Source of the DNA: Marinibacterium profundimaris
Lineage (GTDB): Bacteria > Pseudomonadota > Alphaproteobacteria > Rhodobacterales > Rhodobacteraceae
Assembly: GCF_002210095.1 (NCBI RefSeq)
Contig: NZ_AQQR01000007.1
Location: forward strand, 1-64,000
Reading direction: 5' to 3'
Length of the DNA: 64,000 bases
Each line of letters begins with the position of its first letter. Position 1 is the first letter of the stretch. The notes under the pieces were generated by a model. The model was not told the DNA's origin. It saw only the letters and a program-made list of their open reading frames with translations, and searched no databases. Below, in pieces: positions 27,403 through 37,522 of this stretch. The position numbers were made by a program, and so were the translations under genes.

Positions 27403-28395
27403 ATGGCTGAATACATGAACATATTCACGCAGGTCCAGGTGCAGGGCGCACCGGAATGGGGCCTGGACAACGAAAACAACATGATGGAGGAGCGCGCCGT
27501 CAAGCCGTTCTTCAGCAGCCTGGTCGGCTGGGTGGGCAACGCCCAGCTGGGGCCGATCTACCTGGGCTGGACGGGGCTGGTCTCGGCCATGACCTTCATC
27601 GTTTGCCTGAACATCATCGGGCTGAACATGCTGGCGCAGGTGAACTGGTCGATCCCGGAATTCCTGCGGCAGGGCTTCTGGCTGGCGCTGGAGCCGCCAA
27701 GCCCCGAATACGGGCTGCGCATCCCGCCGCTGCAGGACGGCGGCTGGTACATCATCGCCTCGTTCCTGCTGCTGGTCTCGGTCTGCACATGGTGGCTGCG
27801 CACCTACCTGCTGGCCGAGCAGCACAAGATGGGCAAGCACGTGGCCTGGGCCTTCGCCAGCGCCATCTGGCTGTTCCTGGTGCTGGGCCTCTTCCGGCCG
27901 ATCCTGATGGGATCCTGGTCCGAGGCCGTGCCCTACGGCATCTTCCCGCATCTCGACTGGACCACGGCGTTCTCGATCCGCTACGGCAACCTCTACTACA
28001 ACCCGTTCCACTGCCTCTCGATCGTCTTCCTCTATGGCTCGTGCCTGCTGTTTGCCATGCATGGCGCGACGATCCTGGCCGTCAGCCGGTTCGGCGGCGA
28101 CCGCGAGCTTGAGCAGATCGTGGACCGCGGCACGGCGTCGGAACGCGCAGCGCTGTTCTGGCGCTGGACCATGGGGTTCAACGCCACGATGGAGGGCATC
28201 CACCGCTGGGCCTGGTGGTTCGCGGTGCTCACCCCGATTACCGGCGGCATCGGCATCCTGCTGACCGGCACGGTGGTCGACAACTGGTTCATCTGGGCCC
28301 AGGAGCATTACTTCGCACCGATGTACGACGGCTCCTACGGGTATGACGCCTATGGGTCCTACGAGGCCTTCACCGGCCAGGGAGCGGTAGAATGA
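27403..28395 (+). CDS. pufM: Photosynthetic reaction centre M subunit
   Basis: Reaction-centre M subunit, 330 residues with five transmembrane helices. It opens [15 protein letters not shown]. The special-pair, accessory-pigment and iron-site histidines lie in [17 protein letters not shown] and [15 protein letters not shown]. It is about 20 residues longer than the roughly 308 of Rhodobacter sphaeroides: the C-terminal tail is Tyr/Gly/Asp-rich ([16 protein letters not shown]). A longer M C-terminus is common where a PufC cytochrome docks, which fits the pufC gene overlapping by four bases. Confidence 0.98.
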   Translation: MAEYMNIFTQVQVQGAPEWGLDNENNMMEERAVKPFFSSLVGWVGNAQLGPIYLGWTGLVSAMTFIVCLNIIGLNMLAQVNWSIPEFLRQGFWLALEPPSPEYGLRIPPLQDGGWYIIASFLLLVSVCTWWLRTYLLAEQHKMGKHVAWAFASAIWLFLVLGLFRPILMGSWSEAVPYGIFPHLDWTTAFSIRYGNLYYNPFHCLSIVFLYGSCLLFAMHGATILAVSRFGGDRELEQIVDRGTASERAALFWRWTMGFNATMEGIHRWAWWFAVLTPITGGIGILLTGTVVDNWFIWAQEHYFAPMYDGSYGYDAYGSYEAFTGQGAVE

Positions 28396-29477
28396 TCGAG
28401 TGGTTCACAAAGTGGAACAGGGAAAATCCTGTTGATGTCTATCGCCCGGCCATCCTTTACGGGGCCGGCGGGGTGGCGGTGATCGCGGCGATCTGGCTGG
28501 TGTCCATGGGCCCGCCCCTGGCCACCGACAGCCTGCAGACCGGGCCACGCGGCACCGGCATGTCGGTGCCCAAGCGCGAAAGCGTGCTGGTCACGCCCGA
28601 TCCCGACGCGCTGGCCTTCCTGGCCACCAGCACCGAGCCGGTGCCGCCCCAGGTCGGCGGCCGCACCGCCGGGTCGCAGATCGAGGGGGCCGAGCCGCTG
28701 CTGGCGGACCTGTCGCCCGAGAACTACGAAAGGCTGGTGAGCGCGATGCGCGCCTGGACCGGCATCCCCGACCTGCTGGAGGATCCCGACAATTACCAGA
28801 CCATCGTCGCGCGGCGCATGATCGAGATGACCCAGAACATCAACGAAGGCTGGGACGGTCACGTGAATGCCAACCGCGAGGTCGGCGTGACCTGCTACAC
28901 CTGCCACCGCGGCCAGCCGGTGCCCGAGCAGGCCTGGTTCATCGCCACGCCCACGGTCATGGCGGCCGAGGGATGGGCAGCCGTGCAGAACCGGGTGACG
29001 CCGCTCAGCTCCTATACCTCGCTGCCCTCGGACGCGTTGCAGAAATACCTGGTCGACGGCGAGCTGATCGCGGTCCATGACCTCGACAGCCGCGCGGCGG
29101 GGATCCCCGGGCAGGATGGCTATCCGGGCATCCAGAATGCCGAGCGGACCTATGCGCTGATGAACTACTTCTCGAACTCGCTCGGGGTGAACTGCACGCT
29201 TTGCCACAACACCCGTGCCTTCTATGACGGGGGCCAGATCACGCCACAATGGGCGACGGCGAGCCTGGGCATCCTGATGGTGCAGGAGCTGAACAACGAC
29301 TACCTGCTGCCGCTGGCCGAGGTTCTTCCGCCCGAGCGGCTGGGCCCCCATGGCGATGGCCCCAAGGTCGGCTGCGGCACCTGTCACAACGGCGAGCAGC
29401 AACCGCTGCGCGGCACCAACGTGATCGGAAACTACCCGGAACTCGCCACGACAGAGGCGCCGGACTACGGAAACTGA
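28392..29477 (+). CDS. pufC: Tri-haem reaction-centre cytochrome c subunit
   Basis: Membrane-anchored cytochrome that re-reduces the photo-oxidised special pair, 361 residues. An N-terminal transmembrane anchor ([18 protein letters not shown]) replaces the lipobox Cys of tetra-haem forms. Only three CxxCH haem sites are present: CYTCH, CTLCH and CGTCH. Blastochloris-type PufC has four, so this is the tri-haem variant known from Rhodovulum and several Roseobacter-group phototrophs. Its ATG overlaps pufM. No pufX follows. Confidence 0.95.
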   Translation: MIEWFTKWNRENPVDVYRPAILYGAGGVAVIAAIWLVSMGPPLATDSLQTGPRGTGMSVPKRESVLVTPDPDALAFLATSTEPVPPQVGGRTAGSQIEGAEPLLADLSPENYERLVSAMRAWTGIPDLLEDPDNYQTIVARRMIEMTQNINEGWDGHVNANREVGVTCYTCHRGQPVPEQAWFIATPTVMAAEGWAAVQNRVTPLSSYTSLPSDALQKYLVDGELIAVHDLDSRAAGIPGQDGYPGIQNAERTYALMNYFSNSLGVNCTLCHNTRAFYDGGQITPQWATASLGILMVQELNNDYLLPLAEVLPPERLGPHGDGPKVGCGTCHNGEQQPLRGTNVIGNYPELATTEAPDYGN

Positions 29478-29581
29478 CGGCCCGGGCGCGCCTCTCGCGC
29501 CCCGGCCCCTCCATCGCGCCGTTCGCGCCCCGGGTAACCCCAAGCGGGCGACGCCACCCAGGACCACCAAAGGGGGCAGCG

Positions 29582-31510
29582 ATGACTGACCAGAACCCAC
29601 ATACACCCATCCTCGACACCGTTGCCGGGCCGGCGGACCTGCGCCGCCTGTCCGACCGCGACCTCTCTGCCCTGGCGGGCGAGCTGCGGTCCGAGCTGAT
29701 CTCGGTCGTGTCCGAAACCGGCGGGCACCTCGGCTCGTCCCTTGGCGTGGTCGAGCTGACGGTGGCGCTGCACGCGGTGTTCAACACGCCGATGGACAAG
29801 CTGATCTGGGATGTCGGGCATCAATGCTACCCGCACAAGATCCTGACAGGCCGCCGCGACCGCATCCGCACCCTGCGCCAGAAGGACGGGCTGTCGGGCT
29901 TCACCAAACGCTCGGAAAGCGCATCCGATCCCTTCGGTGCGGCGCATTCCTCCACCTCGATCTCGGCCGCGCTGGGCTTTGCCGTGGGCCGCGACATGGG
30001 GCGGCCTGCGGGCGACGCGATCGCCGTGATCGGCGATGGCGCGCTCAGCGCGGGTCTTGCCTACGAGGCGCTGAACAACGCGGGCGCCCAGGGCCGTCGG
30101 CTTTTCGTGATCCTCAACGACAACGAGATGAGCATCGCGCCGCCCGTCGGCGCCATGGCCGCCTATCTCGGGCGGCTGGGGGCGGACCGGCCGCGCGCGC
30201 GGCTGCGTCTGATGGCCGAGGATTTCGAGTCGGTGATGCCGCCGCCCATGCGCGAGGGCGCCCGGCGCGCCCGGCAGCTGGTGACCGGCATGGCCGGGAC
30301 CGGCAATATCTTCGAGGAGCTGGGGTTCGATTATGTCGGGCCGGTCGACGGGCATGACATGGGCCAGTTGCTGCAGGTTATGCGGGCCACGCGGGCGCGG
30401 GCGACGGGCCCGGTTCTGATCCATTGCTGCACGGTCAAGGGCAAGGGCTATGCCCCGGCCGAGACCAGCGCCGACCGCTACCATGGCGTGTCGAAATTCG
30501 ATGTCGCCACGGGCCAGCAGGCCAAGAAGGCGGGCGGGCCGCCCAGCTATACCTCGGTCTTCGGCAAGGCGCTGGCCGAGGAGGCTGCGCGCGATCCCGA
30601 TATCGTGGCGCTGACCGCCGCCATGCCTTCGGGCACCGGCGTCGACATCATGGCCAAACGCTTCCCGGCGCGCGTCTTCGACGTGGGCATCGCCGAACAG
30701 CATGGCGTGACCTTCGCTGCCGCCATGGCGGCTTCGGGGCTGAAGCCGTTCTGCGCGATCTATTCGACCTTCCTGCAGCGCGGGTTCGACCAGGTGGTTC
30801 ATGACGTGGCGATCCAGGGCCTGCCGGTGCGCTTCGCCATCGACCGGGCCGGGCTGGTGGGCGCCGACGGCGTGACCCACGCCGGCGCCTACGACATCGC
30901 CTATCTCGGCTGCCTGCCCGGCTTTACCGTGATGGCCGCCGCCGACGAGGCCGAGCTGGTCCACATGGTCGCCACAGCCGCCGCGCATGACAGCGGGCCG
31001 ATCGCTTTCCGCTATCCGCGGGGCGCCGGAACCGGTGCGGCCCTGCCAGAGCGGGGCACGGTGCTTGAGATCGGCCGGGGCCGCGTGGTGCAGGAGGGCG
31101 AGGACCTGGCCATCCTGTCCTTCGGCGCGCATCTGTACGAGGTGCAGGCCGCGGCCTCCCTTCTGGCAGAAGAGGGGATCACCCCCACCATCGCCGACGC
31201 ACGCTTTGCCAAGCCGCTGGACCTGGACCTGATCATGGAGCTCGCGCGCACGCACCGGGCGCTGGTGACGGTGGAGCAGGGGGCCGAGGGCGGCTTCGGC
31301 TCGCAGGTGATGCATGCGCTGGCGCGCAACGGCGCCTTCGACCGGGGGCTGGCGATCCGCAATGTCTGCCTGCCCGACCGGTTCATCGACCAGGCCGCCC
31401 CGGCCGAGATGTATGCCGACGCGAAGATGACCGCCGCCGACATCGCCGCCACCGCCCGCACGGCGCTGGGCCAGGCCGCGACAATCGTCAGCCTCTCGGC
31501 CGTGCGGTAA
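29582..31510 (+). CDS. dxs: 1-deoxy-D-xylulose-5-phosphate synthase
   Basis: TPP-dependent enzyme of 642 residues joining pyruvate and glyceraldehyde 3-phosphate, the entry to the MEP isoprenoid pathway. It has [16 protein letters not shown], the TPP/Mg motif [16 protein letters not shown], and the transketolase-type C-terminal half with [17 protein letters not shown] 29582 is preceded by GGGGGCAGCG; the frame stays open upstream only over pufC. It lies 104 bases after pufC, probably in the same transcript, so isoprenoid precursor supply for pigments is coupled to photosystem synthesis. A second dxs elsewhere is likely. Confidence 0.95.
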   Translation: MTDQNPHTPILDTVAGPADLRRLSDRDLSALAGELRSELISVVSETGGHLGSSLGVVELTVALHAVFNTPMDKLIWDVGHQCYPHKILTGRRDRIRTLRQKDGLSGFTKRSESASDPFGAAHSSTSISAALGFAVGRDMGRPAGDAIAVIGDGALSAGLAYEALNNAGAQGRRLFVILNDNEMSIAPPVGAMAAYLGRLGADRPRARLRLMAEDFESVMPPPMREGARRARQLVTGMAGTGNIFEELGFDYVGPVDGHDMGQLLQVMRATRARATGPVLIHCCTVKGKGYAPAETSADRYHGVSKFDVATGQQAKKAGGPPSYTSVFGKALAEEAARDPDIVALTAAMPSGTGVDIMAKRFPARVFDVGIAEQHGVTFAAAMAASGLKPFCAIYSTFLQRGFDQVVHDVAIQGLPVRFAIDRAGLVGADGVTHAGAYDIAYLGCLPGFTVMAAADEAELVHMVATAAAHDSGPIAFRYPRGAGTGAALPERGTVLEIGRGRVVQEGEDLAILSFGAHLYEVQAAASLLAEEGITPTIADARFAKPLDLDLIMELARTHRALVTVEQGAEGGFGSQVMHALARNGAFDRGLAIRNVCLPDRFIDQAAPAEMYADAKMTAADIAATARTALGQAATIVSLSAVR

Positions 31511-31554
31511 CCGGAGGGGCGGGTCCGCCTTGCAGGACACGTGATGCAAAAAGA

Positions 31555-31580
31555 GATCGCGGCCAGGGGTGGCCGCGATC
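31555..31580 (-). terminator. Intrinsic terminator after cytochrome c2 (minus strand)
   Basis: A perfect 11-base stem GATCGCGGCCA / TGGCCGCGATC (31555-31565, 31570-31580), loop GGGG. Read on the minus strand it is followed by TCTTTTT, a good U-run, so it should end the long bchF-hemA-cycA transcription. On the plus strand no U-run follows, though the hairpin may still trim the dxs transcript. Confidence 0.8.
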
Positions 31581-31628
31581 GCAAACTGCGTGTCGGTGAT
31601 GCCGTGTCCGGCCCGGCGGGAGTAAGGC

Positions 31629-32069
31629 TTAGCTTTCGCCGCCCGGCCCGACCGAGACGAGATAGGCCCAGATATCGGCGGCCTGCTCTTCCTTCATCAG
31701 TTTGAATGCCATCTTGCCGCGTGCCTTCGGGTCGTCAAGATAGTCCCGCAGGAAGGCGGTCGGGTCCTGGACGTAGACGGTGAAATCCTCGACGTTCCAG
31801 CTTAGCCCGGCCTCTCCGGCGGCGATCATGAAATCGGAATACCGGAAATCCTCGTATGTTCCGGCCTGCCGGCCGACCACGCCGTACAGGTTCGGGCCGA
31901 CCTTGCCGCCTTTGACGATGTCGTTGCCATCCGCATCGGTGATCGCGTGGCAGGTGCGGCATTGTTTGAAATCATTCTCCCCGGCCGCCGGGTCACCGTC
32001 CGCGTCCTGGGCCATGGCGACGGGCGCCGCCAGCAGCAAGCCGGCAAGGCCGGCCATCAGGTGTTTCAT
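31629..32069 (-). CDS. cycA: Cytochrome c2
   Basis: Class I soluble cytochrome c of 146 residues. A cleavable signal peptide ends at VAMAQ. The haem site is CRTCH, and the axial Met is in the GKMAFKLM segment. The family insert YEDFRYSDFM is characteristic of cytochrome c2 in Rhodobacteraceae. In the periplasm it carries electrons from cytochrome bc1 to PufC and the reaction centre. It follows hemA by 36 bases with AAGGAGG before the ATG, and a terminator lies downstream. Confidence 0.92.
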   Translation of the reverse strand: MKHLMAGLAGLLLAAPVAMAQDADGDPAAGENDFKQCRTCHAITDADGNDIVKGGKVGPNLYGVVGRQAGTYEDFRYSDFMIAAGEAGLSWNVEDFTVYVQDPTAFLRDYLDDPKARGKMAFKLMKEEQAADIWAYLVSVGPGGES

Positions 32070-32105
32070 TTTTTCCTCCTTGGTGTGGTTGGAATTCGGC
32101 GCATC

Positions 32106-33320
32106 TCAGGCCACCGCGTGGGCCAGGGCGCATTGCTTCCACAGCACGGTGAGCGCCTCGACCAGCCGGTCGATATCGGCGTCGCTGTGCAGGGGCGACG
32201 GGGTGAAGCGCAGCCGTTCGGTGCCCTTGGGCACGGTGGGGTAGTTGATCGGCTGCACGTAGATCCCCCAGTCACGCATCAGGATGTCCGACAGCATGCG
32301 GCACTTCACCGGGTCCTTGATCATCACGGGGATGATGTGGCTGGGGTTGTCCATGTGCGGGATGCCCTGCGCGTCCAGCTTCGCCCGCAGGCGGGCGACC
32401 TGGCGGCGCTGGGCCTGTCTTTCGACCTGGCTGGTCTTCAGGTGCCGGACCGAGGTCAGCGCCGCCGCCGCCACCGCCGGCGGCAGGGCCGTGGTGAAGA
32501 TGAAGCCCGAGGCGAAGCTGCGGATGAAATCGCACAGCGCGGCCGAGCCGGTGATGTAGCCGCCGACGCAGCCATAGGCCTTGCCCAGCGTGCCCTCGAT
32601 CAGGGTGATGCGGTCCGCCAGACCTTCGCGTTCGGACACGCCGCCGCCGCGCGGGCCGTAGAGGCCTACGGCATGGACCTCGTCGAGATAGGTCATCGCG
32701 CCGTGTTTCTCGGCGACCTCGACGATCTCGGCCATGGGAGAGATGTCGCCATCCATGGAATAGACGGATTCGAAGGCCACGATCTTGGGCGCGTTGGCGG
32801 GCAGCACGGCAAGCTTGCGGTCCAGGTCCTCGGGGTCGTTGTGCTTCCAGATCACCTTGCGGGCGCGGGAATGGCGGATGCCCTCGATCATTGAGGCATG
32901 GTTCAGCGCGTCCGACAGGATCACCGCATCGGGGATCCGGCTGCCCAGCGTCGACAGCGCCGCCCAGTTCGACACGTAGCCCGAGGTGAAGAGCAGCGCT
33001 GCCTCCTTGCGGTGCAGATCGGCAAGCTCGGCCTCAAGCCGCACGTGGTGGTGGTTGGTGCCCGAAATGTTGCGTGTCCCGCCGGCCCCGGCGCCGCAGC
33101 TGTCAACGGCGGCCTTCATCGCGTCGCGCACGTCCTGGTGCTGGCCCATCCCGAGGTAATCGTTCGAGCACCAGACCGTGACTTCGTCGGGCGTCAGATC
33201 GTCATGGGACTTGGCCCTTGGATAGGCGCCGCAGCGGCGTTCGAGCTCGGCGAAGACGCGGTAATTGCCTTCCTGCTTCAGGTCGTCGAGCTGTGCGTTG
33301 AACATGGCGTCAAAATCCAT
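32106..33320 (-). CDS. hemA: 5-aminolevulinate synthase
   Basis: PLP-dependent alpha-oxoamine synthase of 404 residues condensing glycine and succinyl-CoA, the first committed tetrapyrrole step (Shemin pathway). The N-terminus is [20 protein letters not shown]. It has [16 protein letters not shown], the aspartate region [15 protein letters not shown] and the PLP lysine in EGTLGKAYG. Its start overlaps the end of puhE by 11 bases, placing tetrapyrrole entry in the same superoperon as its end products. It may be one of two isozymes, as in Rhodobacter sphaeroides. Confidence 0.96.
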   Translation of the reverse strand: MDFDAMFNAQLDDLKQEGNYRVFAELERRCGAYPRAKSHDDLTPDEVTVWCSNDYLGMGQHQDVRDAMKAAVDSCGAGAGGTRNISGTNHHHVRLEAELADLHRKEAALLFTSGYVSNWAALSTLGSRIPDAVILSDALNHASMIEGIRHSRARKVIWKHNDPEDLDRKLAVLPANAPKIVAFESVYSMDGDISPMAEIVEVAEKHGAMTYLDEVHAVGLYGPRGGGVSEREGLADRITLIEGTLGKAYGCVGGYITGSAALCDFIRSFASGFIFTTALPPAVAAAALTSVRHLKTSQVERQAQRRQVARLRAKLDAQGIPHMDNPSHIIPVMIKDPVKCRMLSDILMRDWGIYVQPINYPTVPKGTERLRFTPSPLHSDADIDRLVEALTVLWKQCALAHAVA

Positions 33321-34134
33321 GATGTCCCTCCGGTCTTGCCGTCGTTTCGGTCTGTTTGGGCGCGGGCAGCATCCAGCGCCAAAGTTTCGCATCCGGGAGC
33401 GGCAGCACCATGAGCCAGTGCTCCAGCAACGCGAGCGATGTGAGGGCGGCCAGCAGCGCAAAGCCTATGGTCTCGCCCGGGGTGGTGGCGGCATGCAGGC
33501 GTTCCAGCCAGCAGGCCACGGCCAGGGTCAGCGCGGTGACCGAGACGGGAAAGAGCCAGTTGAGCCGCGAGATGCGGAAGTGGCTGGCCATGTGCCCCAG
33601 CGCGCGGGGCAGGAATTCGGTGTTGATGCGCGGGACGCCGAAATAGAGGTTCAGCTTGGCCGAGATGCGCGCCGCGTAAAGCACGGTGAAGGTCCAGAGC
33701 CCGAAGGCCTGCCCCGTGCCCCCGGCCGCGCCGTGCCCGTGGATCCAGAGCGCGACGAGAAGCGCGGCGAGCAGCATCTCGTGGTAGGCGACCGTGCCCC
33801 AGGCCCGGACAAAGCGTTCCCATTCGGGCAGGTTCTCCGGGCAGGGATGGGTGTTGGGCCCGGTCACTGTGCCGGTCAGAAATGCGGTTTCGACCCAGGC
33901 CCAGATCGCCAGAGCGGCGAGGAAGCCGCCATAGACGGCCCCGGGGGCGGGATCGCCATGGGTGGTCAAATGCCCCCAAAGCCCGAAGCCCAGCAGGGGC
34001 AGGGCGGCCAGCGTGCACAGCAGAGGTGCCCGCCGCCCGGCCCGTTCGGCATGGCGCACGGCCATCAGGATCGCCCCGGTGAGGAACCACCAGAGAAACA
34101 GCGCGAACAGCGCGGCGATCCAGGGGCTGGCCAT
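33310..34134 (-). CDS. puhE: PuhE, photosynthetic complex assembly protein 2
   Basis: Polytopic membrane protein of 274 residues with about seven hydrophobic segments (for example [19 protein letters not shown]). It matches the PuhE/DUF3623 family of putative photosynthetic complex assembly proteins; Rhodobacter mutants alter reaction-centre/LH1 amounts, but the mechanism is unknown. The ATG at 34132-34134 shares one base with the acsF stop (TGATG), giving tight coupling. The 3' end overlaps the hemA start. Confidence 0.9.
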   Translation of the reverse strand: MASPWIAALFALFLWWFLTGAILMAVRHAERAGRRAPLLCTLAALPLLGFGLWGHLTTHGDPAPGAVYGGFLAALAIWAWVETAFLTGTVTGPNTHPCPENLPEWERFVRAWGTVAYHEMLLAALLVALWIHGHGAAGGTGQAFGLWTFTVLYAARISAKLNLYFGVPRINTEFLPRALGHMASHFRISRLNWLFPVSVTALTLAVACWLERLHAATTPGETIGFALLAALTSLALLEHWLMVLPLPDAKLWRWMLPAPKQTETTARPEGHHGF

Positions 34135-35282
34135 CAGTACCCCGGCTCCATCCGGGGATTGTCGGGCACCTCGTGGTGTTTTGCGGGCACAAGGTAGAGA
34201 CGGGCAAAGAACATGCCCGCGCGGATCCGGGCGCCCAGCCGCGCCAGCATGCCGCCCGGGCCGCGCCGGTCGGCGGCCTCGGTCAGGTCGGTGTTGGCCT
34301 GCCGCAGCCGCTTCAGGTTGGCGGTCCAGCGCGGGTTGTCGATATCCAGCGTGATCGGGAAGATCTGCTTCGAGATCTCGGATGTCTTGGTAAAGACCTC
34401 GTGCCCGTACCAATCCGTATCGACGCCAAGGGCCTCGTGGAAGGCCGGGCGCTGGTGATCGCGGATGTACATGGTGGCATAGACCGCCGTCAGGAAGAAC
34501 TTGATCCACAGCACGTTGCCGCCGCGGGTCAGCCTGGGGTCGGTCTTCATCAGCAGGGCAAAGGCCTCGCCGTGGCGGAACTCGTCGTTGCACCATTCCC
34601 GGAACCACTTGAAGATCGGGTGAAAGCGGTATTCGGGATGCGCCTCGAGATGGCGGAAGATCGTGATGTAGCGCGCGTAGCCGATCTTTTCGCTGAGGTA
34701 GGTGGCGTAATAGATGAACTTCGGCCGGAAATAGGTGTATTTCTTCGCCTTGGTCAGAAACCCGAGGTTCACCGCCACGCCTGCCTCGCGGAGCGCATCG
34801 TTGATGAACCCCGCGTGCCGCGCCTCGTCCCGCGCCATCAGCTGGAACAGGCCGGTGACATCGGGGTTGGCGCCGCGCCGCTTCATTTCCTTGTAGAGCA
34901 CGCAGCCCGAGAATTCGGCAGTGCAGGAGGAGACCAGGAAGTCGATGAATTCCTTCTTCAGCTCCGGCTCCATCCCGTCCCAGTCGACATGGTCCCAGTC
35001 CTCGTTCTTCTTGAAATGGCCCTTGTTCGGATCGGCCTGCATCTCGGCGATCAGCTCGTCCCAGATGTCGCGGACCGAGGTGACGTCGATCGCGTCCAGC
35101 TCGTCGAAATCCGTGGTGTAGAAGCGCGGCGTCAGCAGGGTGTTCTGCATCGCGAGCCCGGTGGCCGTGTCGCTGTCGAACTTCGCCTGTGCCTCCTGGA
35201 TCGCCAGGCCTTCCTCGGCGGTGGTCGCGTCGGCGGTATGTGTCGCGCCAGAGGCGCGCATCCCGGGTGTCTGCATGTTCAT
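34134..35282 (-). CDS. acsF: Mg-protoporphyrin IX monomethyl ester cyclase (aerobic, di-iron)
   Basis: Oxygen-dependent ring-E cyclase of 382 residues, a membrane-associated di-iron oxygenase. The iron-binding ExxH-type motifs are visible as RDEARHAGF and [11 protein letters not shown], with the preceding Glu in [10 protein letters not shown]. It converts Mg-protoporphyrin monomethyl ester (the BchM product) to protochlorophyllide and needs O2. No bchE is in the window, so in this cluster bacteriochlorophyll synthesis depends on oxygen. Its ATG overlaps the stop of the small upstream gene here called bciE. Confidence 0.97.
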   Translation of the reverse strand: MNMQTPGMRASGATHTADATTAEEGLAIQEAQAKFDSDTATGLAMQNTLLTPRFYTTDFDELDAIDVTSVRDIWDELIAEMQADPNKGHFKKNEDWDHVDWDGMEPELKKEFIDFLVSSCTAEFSGCVLYKEMKRRGANPDVTGLFQLMARDEARHAGFINDALREAGVAVNLGFLTKAKKYTYFRPKFIYYATYLSEKIGYARYITIFRHLEAHPEYRFHPIFKWFREWCNDEFRHGEAFALLMKTDPRLTRGGNVLWIKFFLTAVYATMYIRDHQRPAFHEALGVDTDWYGHEVFTKTSEISKQIFPITLDIDNPRWTANLKRLRQANTDLTEAADRRGPGGMLARLGARIRAGMFFARLYLVPAKHHEVPDNPRMEPGY

Positions 35283-35578
35283 AGCTTGGCCTCCTCGGAG
35301 AACGAGAATTCGCAGAGTTCCATGACCTCGATGTCCCCGGTCAGCCGGGTCCAGAGGCGTTCAAGGCGCGAGGCGCGCACGATCGTGGCCTCGCGGCTTT
35401 CTCGGACGACATGGCCGAAGGGGGCCATGATTTCGGGGCCCTTCACCCGCACCGCGTCACCGGGGTAGACGACCGCCCCGTTGTCAAAGCGCACATGCGC
35501 GTGCAGGCTTTCGAACCGGTGGCTGACTTCCACCGTGCAGGGCGCGTGTTCGATATCTCGGGTAAGCCATCCCATCAT
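35279..35578 (-). CDS. bciE: Small acsF-linked protein, probable BciE cyclase subunit
   Basis: Soluble protein of 99 residues with no transmembrane segment, lying between puhC and acsF and overlapping both by four bases or less. In Rhodobacter sphaeroides the alphaproteobacterial AcsF needs a small partner, BciE, encoded beside acsF; size and position here match. Family resemblance is judged by size and locus, since I cannot align it. The alternative label is an uncharacterised PuhD-position protein. An OB- or SH3-like beta character is suggested by segments such as [16 protein letters not shown], but this is only an impression. Confidence 0.62.
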   Translation of the reverse strand: MMGWLTRDIEHAPCTVEVSHRFESLHAHVRFDNGAVVYPGDAVRVKGPEIMAPFGHVVRESREATIVRASRLERLWTRLTGDIEVMELCEFSFSEEAKL

Positions 35579-36069
35579 CGGCCTCCTTCCGGTTGGGCCA
35601 GAAGCCGGGCAAAGGCCCTGGCGTTATCCGCGCCGAATCCCATCAGGTCGGCGCTCCACCCCGTTGCGGGGTCGTGAATGGACAGGCGGCCCGAGGCATG
35701 GCCGATCAGTGTGACCGGCCCGTCCAGGGGCACGCGGTGATTGGCGCGTTCGCGCAGGACGACGCGCCAGACGCCAGAGACAAAGCCGCCTTCTTCGGGT
35801 GTGAGGTCGGCGATGACGGTCCCGTTCATGGCCGTGACCGTGGCGCGCCCGGACAGATCGCCCGAGATCAGCAGATCGCGCCGGACCGCTTCGTCGCCCG
35901 TGGGGGCGGTGGCGATCAGGGGGCGGTCGGTGACGCGGGCATAGGTGACCAGCGCCAGTGCCGACAACATCAGGGCCGCCACGCCGCGCACCAGGGCGCG
36001 GGGCACAAGCTCTTTGTCCGGGGTGTGGATCCGGGGCGTCAGGTTCCGGATGCGGGTGGCTTCGGTCAT
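35575..36069 (-). CDS. puhC: PuhC, photosynthetic complex assembly protein
   Basis: Protein of 164 residues with one N-terminal membrane anchor (ALVRGVAALMLSALALVTYA) and a mostly beta periplasmic domain (DLLISGDLSGRATVTAMNGT). It fits PuhC, required for efficient reaction-centre/LH1 assembly in Rhodobacter. ATG 36067-36069 follows puhB by four bases. Its stop overlaps the next start. Confidence 0.9.
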   Translation of the reverse strand: MTEATRIRNLTPRIHTPDKELVPRALVRGVAALMLSALALVTYARVTDRPLIATAPTGDEAVRRDLLISGDLSGRATVTAMNGTVIADLTPEEGGFVSGVWRVVLRERANHRVPLDGPVTLIGHASGRLSIHDPATGWSADLMGFGADNARAFARLLAQPEGGR

Positions 36070-36073
36070 CGAT

Positions 36074-36703
36074 CTACTCCGCGGCCAGCGCGGCGGGCGC
36101 GCGGGACAGTTCGGGGGTGGCGATGCGGGTCTCGGCCGCCTCGGCCAGCAGGCCGGCAACGCGCGCGGCATCGGGGATGGCCCGCAGCGCCGGTTGCGGC
36201 TTGCGCAACCGCCAGGGGCGCACATGCGGCCAGCAGACCAGCCAGGACAGCCGGATGTCTTCGGCCAGGTCCAGCGCGATGGTGCCTGTGCCGTCCCGGC
36301 GCAGGTCCAGCCCGGCGCTTGCGATCTGGCGGAACGGCAGGTTCAGCGTCAGCGTCAGCGCCGCGCCGATCCGCATGACGACACGGGCATCGGTGATCGT
36401 GTAGACGGTGGCGCGGGCCTGCAGGAAGGCCACGATCCAGAGCAGCCCGCAGACCACCGCACCCAGCAGCAGGAAGGGGGCCGCCATGGCCAGTCCGGCG
36501 CCGACGCCCTCGTCCAGGATCGCCCCGAAGCGCCAAAGCGCCAGCAGAGCGAAATATCCCGCGACCCAGCGCAGGTTCAGCGCCTCGCGGGCCAGGGCCA
36601 TGGCATCGGGGCGGCCCTGCCACAGCAGGTGCTCGCCCTTGGGCAGGTGTTCGGGCAGGCCGGGGATGGGTTCAAAGGCGAAATCGTCGTGAGACATTGT
36701 CAT
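36074..36703 (-). CDS. puhB: PuhB, reaction-centre assembly protein
   Basis: Membrane protein of about 209 residues with a PH-like YdbT/DUF3137-style fold bracketed by hydrophobic helices ([30 protein letters not shown]). It opens with the conserved [23 protein letters not shown]. PuhB promotes reaction-centre assembly in Rhodobacter capsulatus. I take ATG 36701-36703, which overlaps the puhA stop (ATGA); a second ATG two codons later is possible. Confidence 0.93.
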   Translation of the reverse strand: MTMSHDDFAFEPIPGLPEHLPKGEHLLWQGRPDAMALAREALNLRWVAGYFALLALWRFGAILDEGVGAGLAMAAPFLLLGAVVCGLLWIVAFLQARATVYTITDARVVMRIGAALTLTLNLPFRQIASAGLDLRRDGTGTIALDLAEDIRLSWLVCWPHVRPWRLRKPQPALRAIPDAARVAGLLAEAAETRIATPELSRAPAALAAE

Positions 36704-37473
36704 CCCCACTGCGGTTCAAGCCGCGCTTCGCTCGCATAGAGCGTGCCGCCGGCGTAGTAGGCCGAGATCTTGTCCTCTTCGAGCAGGGTCACCTGCCGGG
36801 GCGAGGCATGGCGGGGCACGCCCGCGAAATGGTGGGCGTAAAGCGTGCGTACCTTGACCCGGTTGGACCAGATCCGCGTCAGCGTGATCGGCACCAGCCG
36901 CTTGCCTTCGCCCATTCCGGCCTCAAGTTCGTATTCGAGGTAGCGCACCATCTGTTCGGGCTCGTCGATCCACATGTCGGTGACGGTGCCGACGATCTCT
37001 CCGTCGCCCGCCACCACCGGCAGGCCGCGCGGATCGCGCCCGGCCGAGACCTGGATGCCGTCGGTGGCCGACATCGGCACGATCTTGGGATGGCCCTTGC
37101 CGTCGAGCTCGGGCACATCCCGGCGCGGCGCCCAGGAGGCGGGACCGACGCCGTCGGCCATGGGATCGCCGGTGGGCAGGAAGGGAAAGCCGTTGCCGGA
37201 GGCGGACTTGGCCAGGGCCAGGTCGCCGCGGTCCGGATGCTGGCCCGAGGGCACGGTCAGCGTGCCGCGGCCATGCGGCAGCAGGAAGGTCTTGTCGTCG
37301 GGCACCGGGAACAGCCCCTGGTTGGCCGACGGGTTGCCGTCGTCATCCTCCAGGGGATAGCCCTCGCGCATGTTCTCGCGCTGGAGGTACCAGATCAGCA
37401 GGACGAAAAAGATCACGAAGATCCAGAGCGAGAGGCTGGCCAGATCGACATTGGCGAAGAAGGTTCCAGTCAT
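36700..37473 (-). CDS. puhA: Photosynthetic reaction centre H subunit
   Basis: Reaction-centre H subunit, 257 residues. A single N-terminal transmembrane helix ([20 protein letters not shown]) is followed by the typical [14 protein letters not shown], and the globular cytoplasmic domain includes [20 protein letters not shown] and the conserved RYLEYEL region. It caps the L/M dimer and gates protons to QB. It lies 49 bases after lhaA and starts puhABC; an AGGACCCTGAC stretch precedes the ATG. Confidence 0.97.
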   Translation of the reverse strand: MTGTFFANVDLASLSLWIFVIFFVLLIWYLQRENMREGYPLEDDDGNPSANQGLFPVPDDKTFLLPHGRGTLTVPSGQHPDRGDLALAKSASGNGFPFLPTGDPMADGVGPASWAPRRDVPELDGKGHPKIVPMSATDGIQVSAGRDPRGLPVVAGDGEIVGTVTDMWIDEPEQMVRYLEYELEAGMGEGKRLVPITLTRIWSNRVKVRTLYAHHFAGVPRHASPRQVTLLEEDKISAYYAGGTLYASEARLEPQWG

Positions 37474-37522
37474 GTCAGGGTCCTTTCTGGGTCGTTGGCC
37501 GGTGTCGTCTGGAAGGCGCCGG

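Noticed and set aside
29484-29502. Hairpin GGGCGCG/CGCGCCC between pufC and dxs as a terminator
   Set aside because: Only a seven-base stem with no T-run, followed by C-rich sequence; read-through into dxs is more likely.
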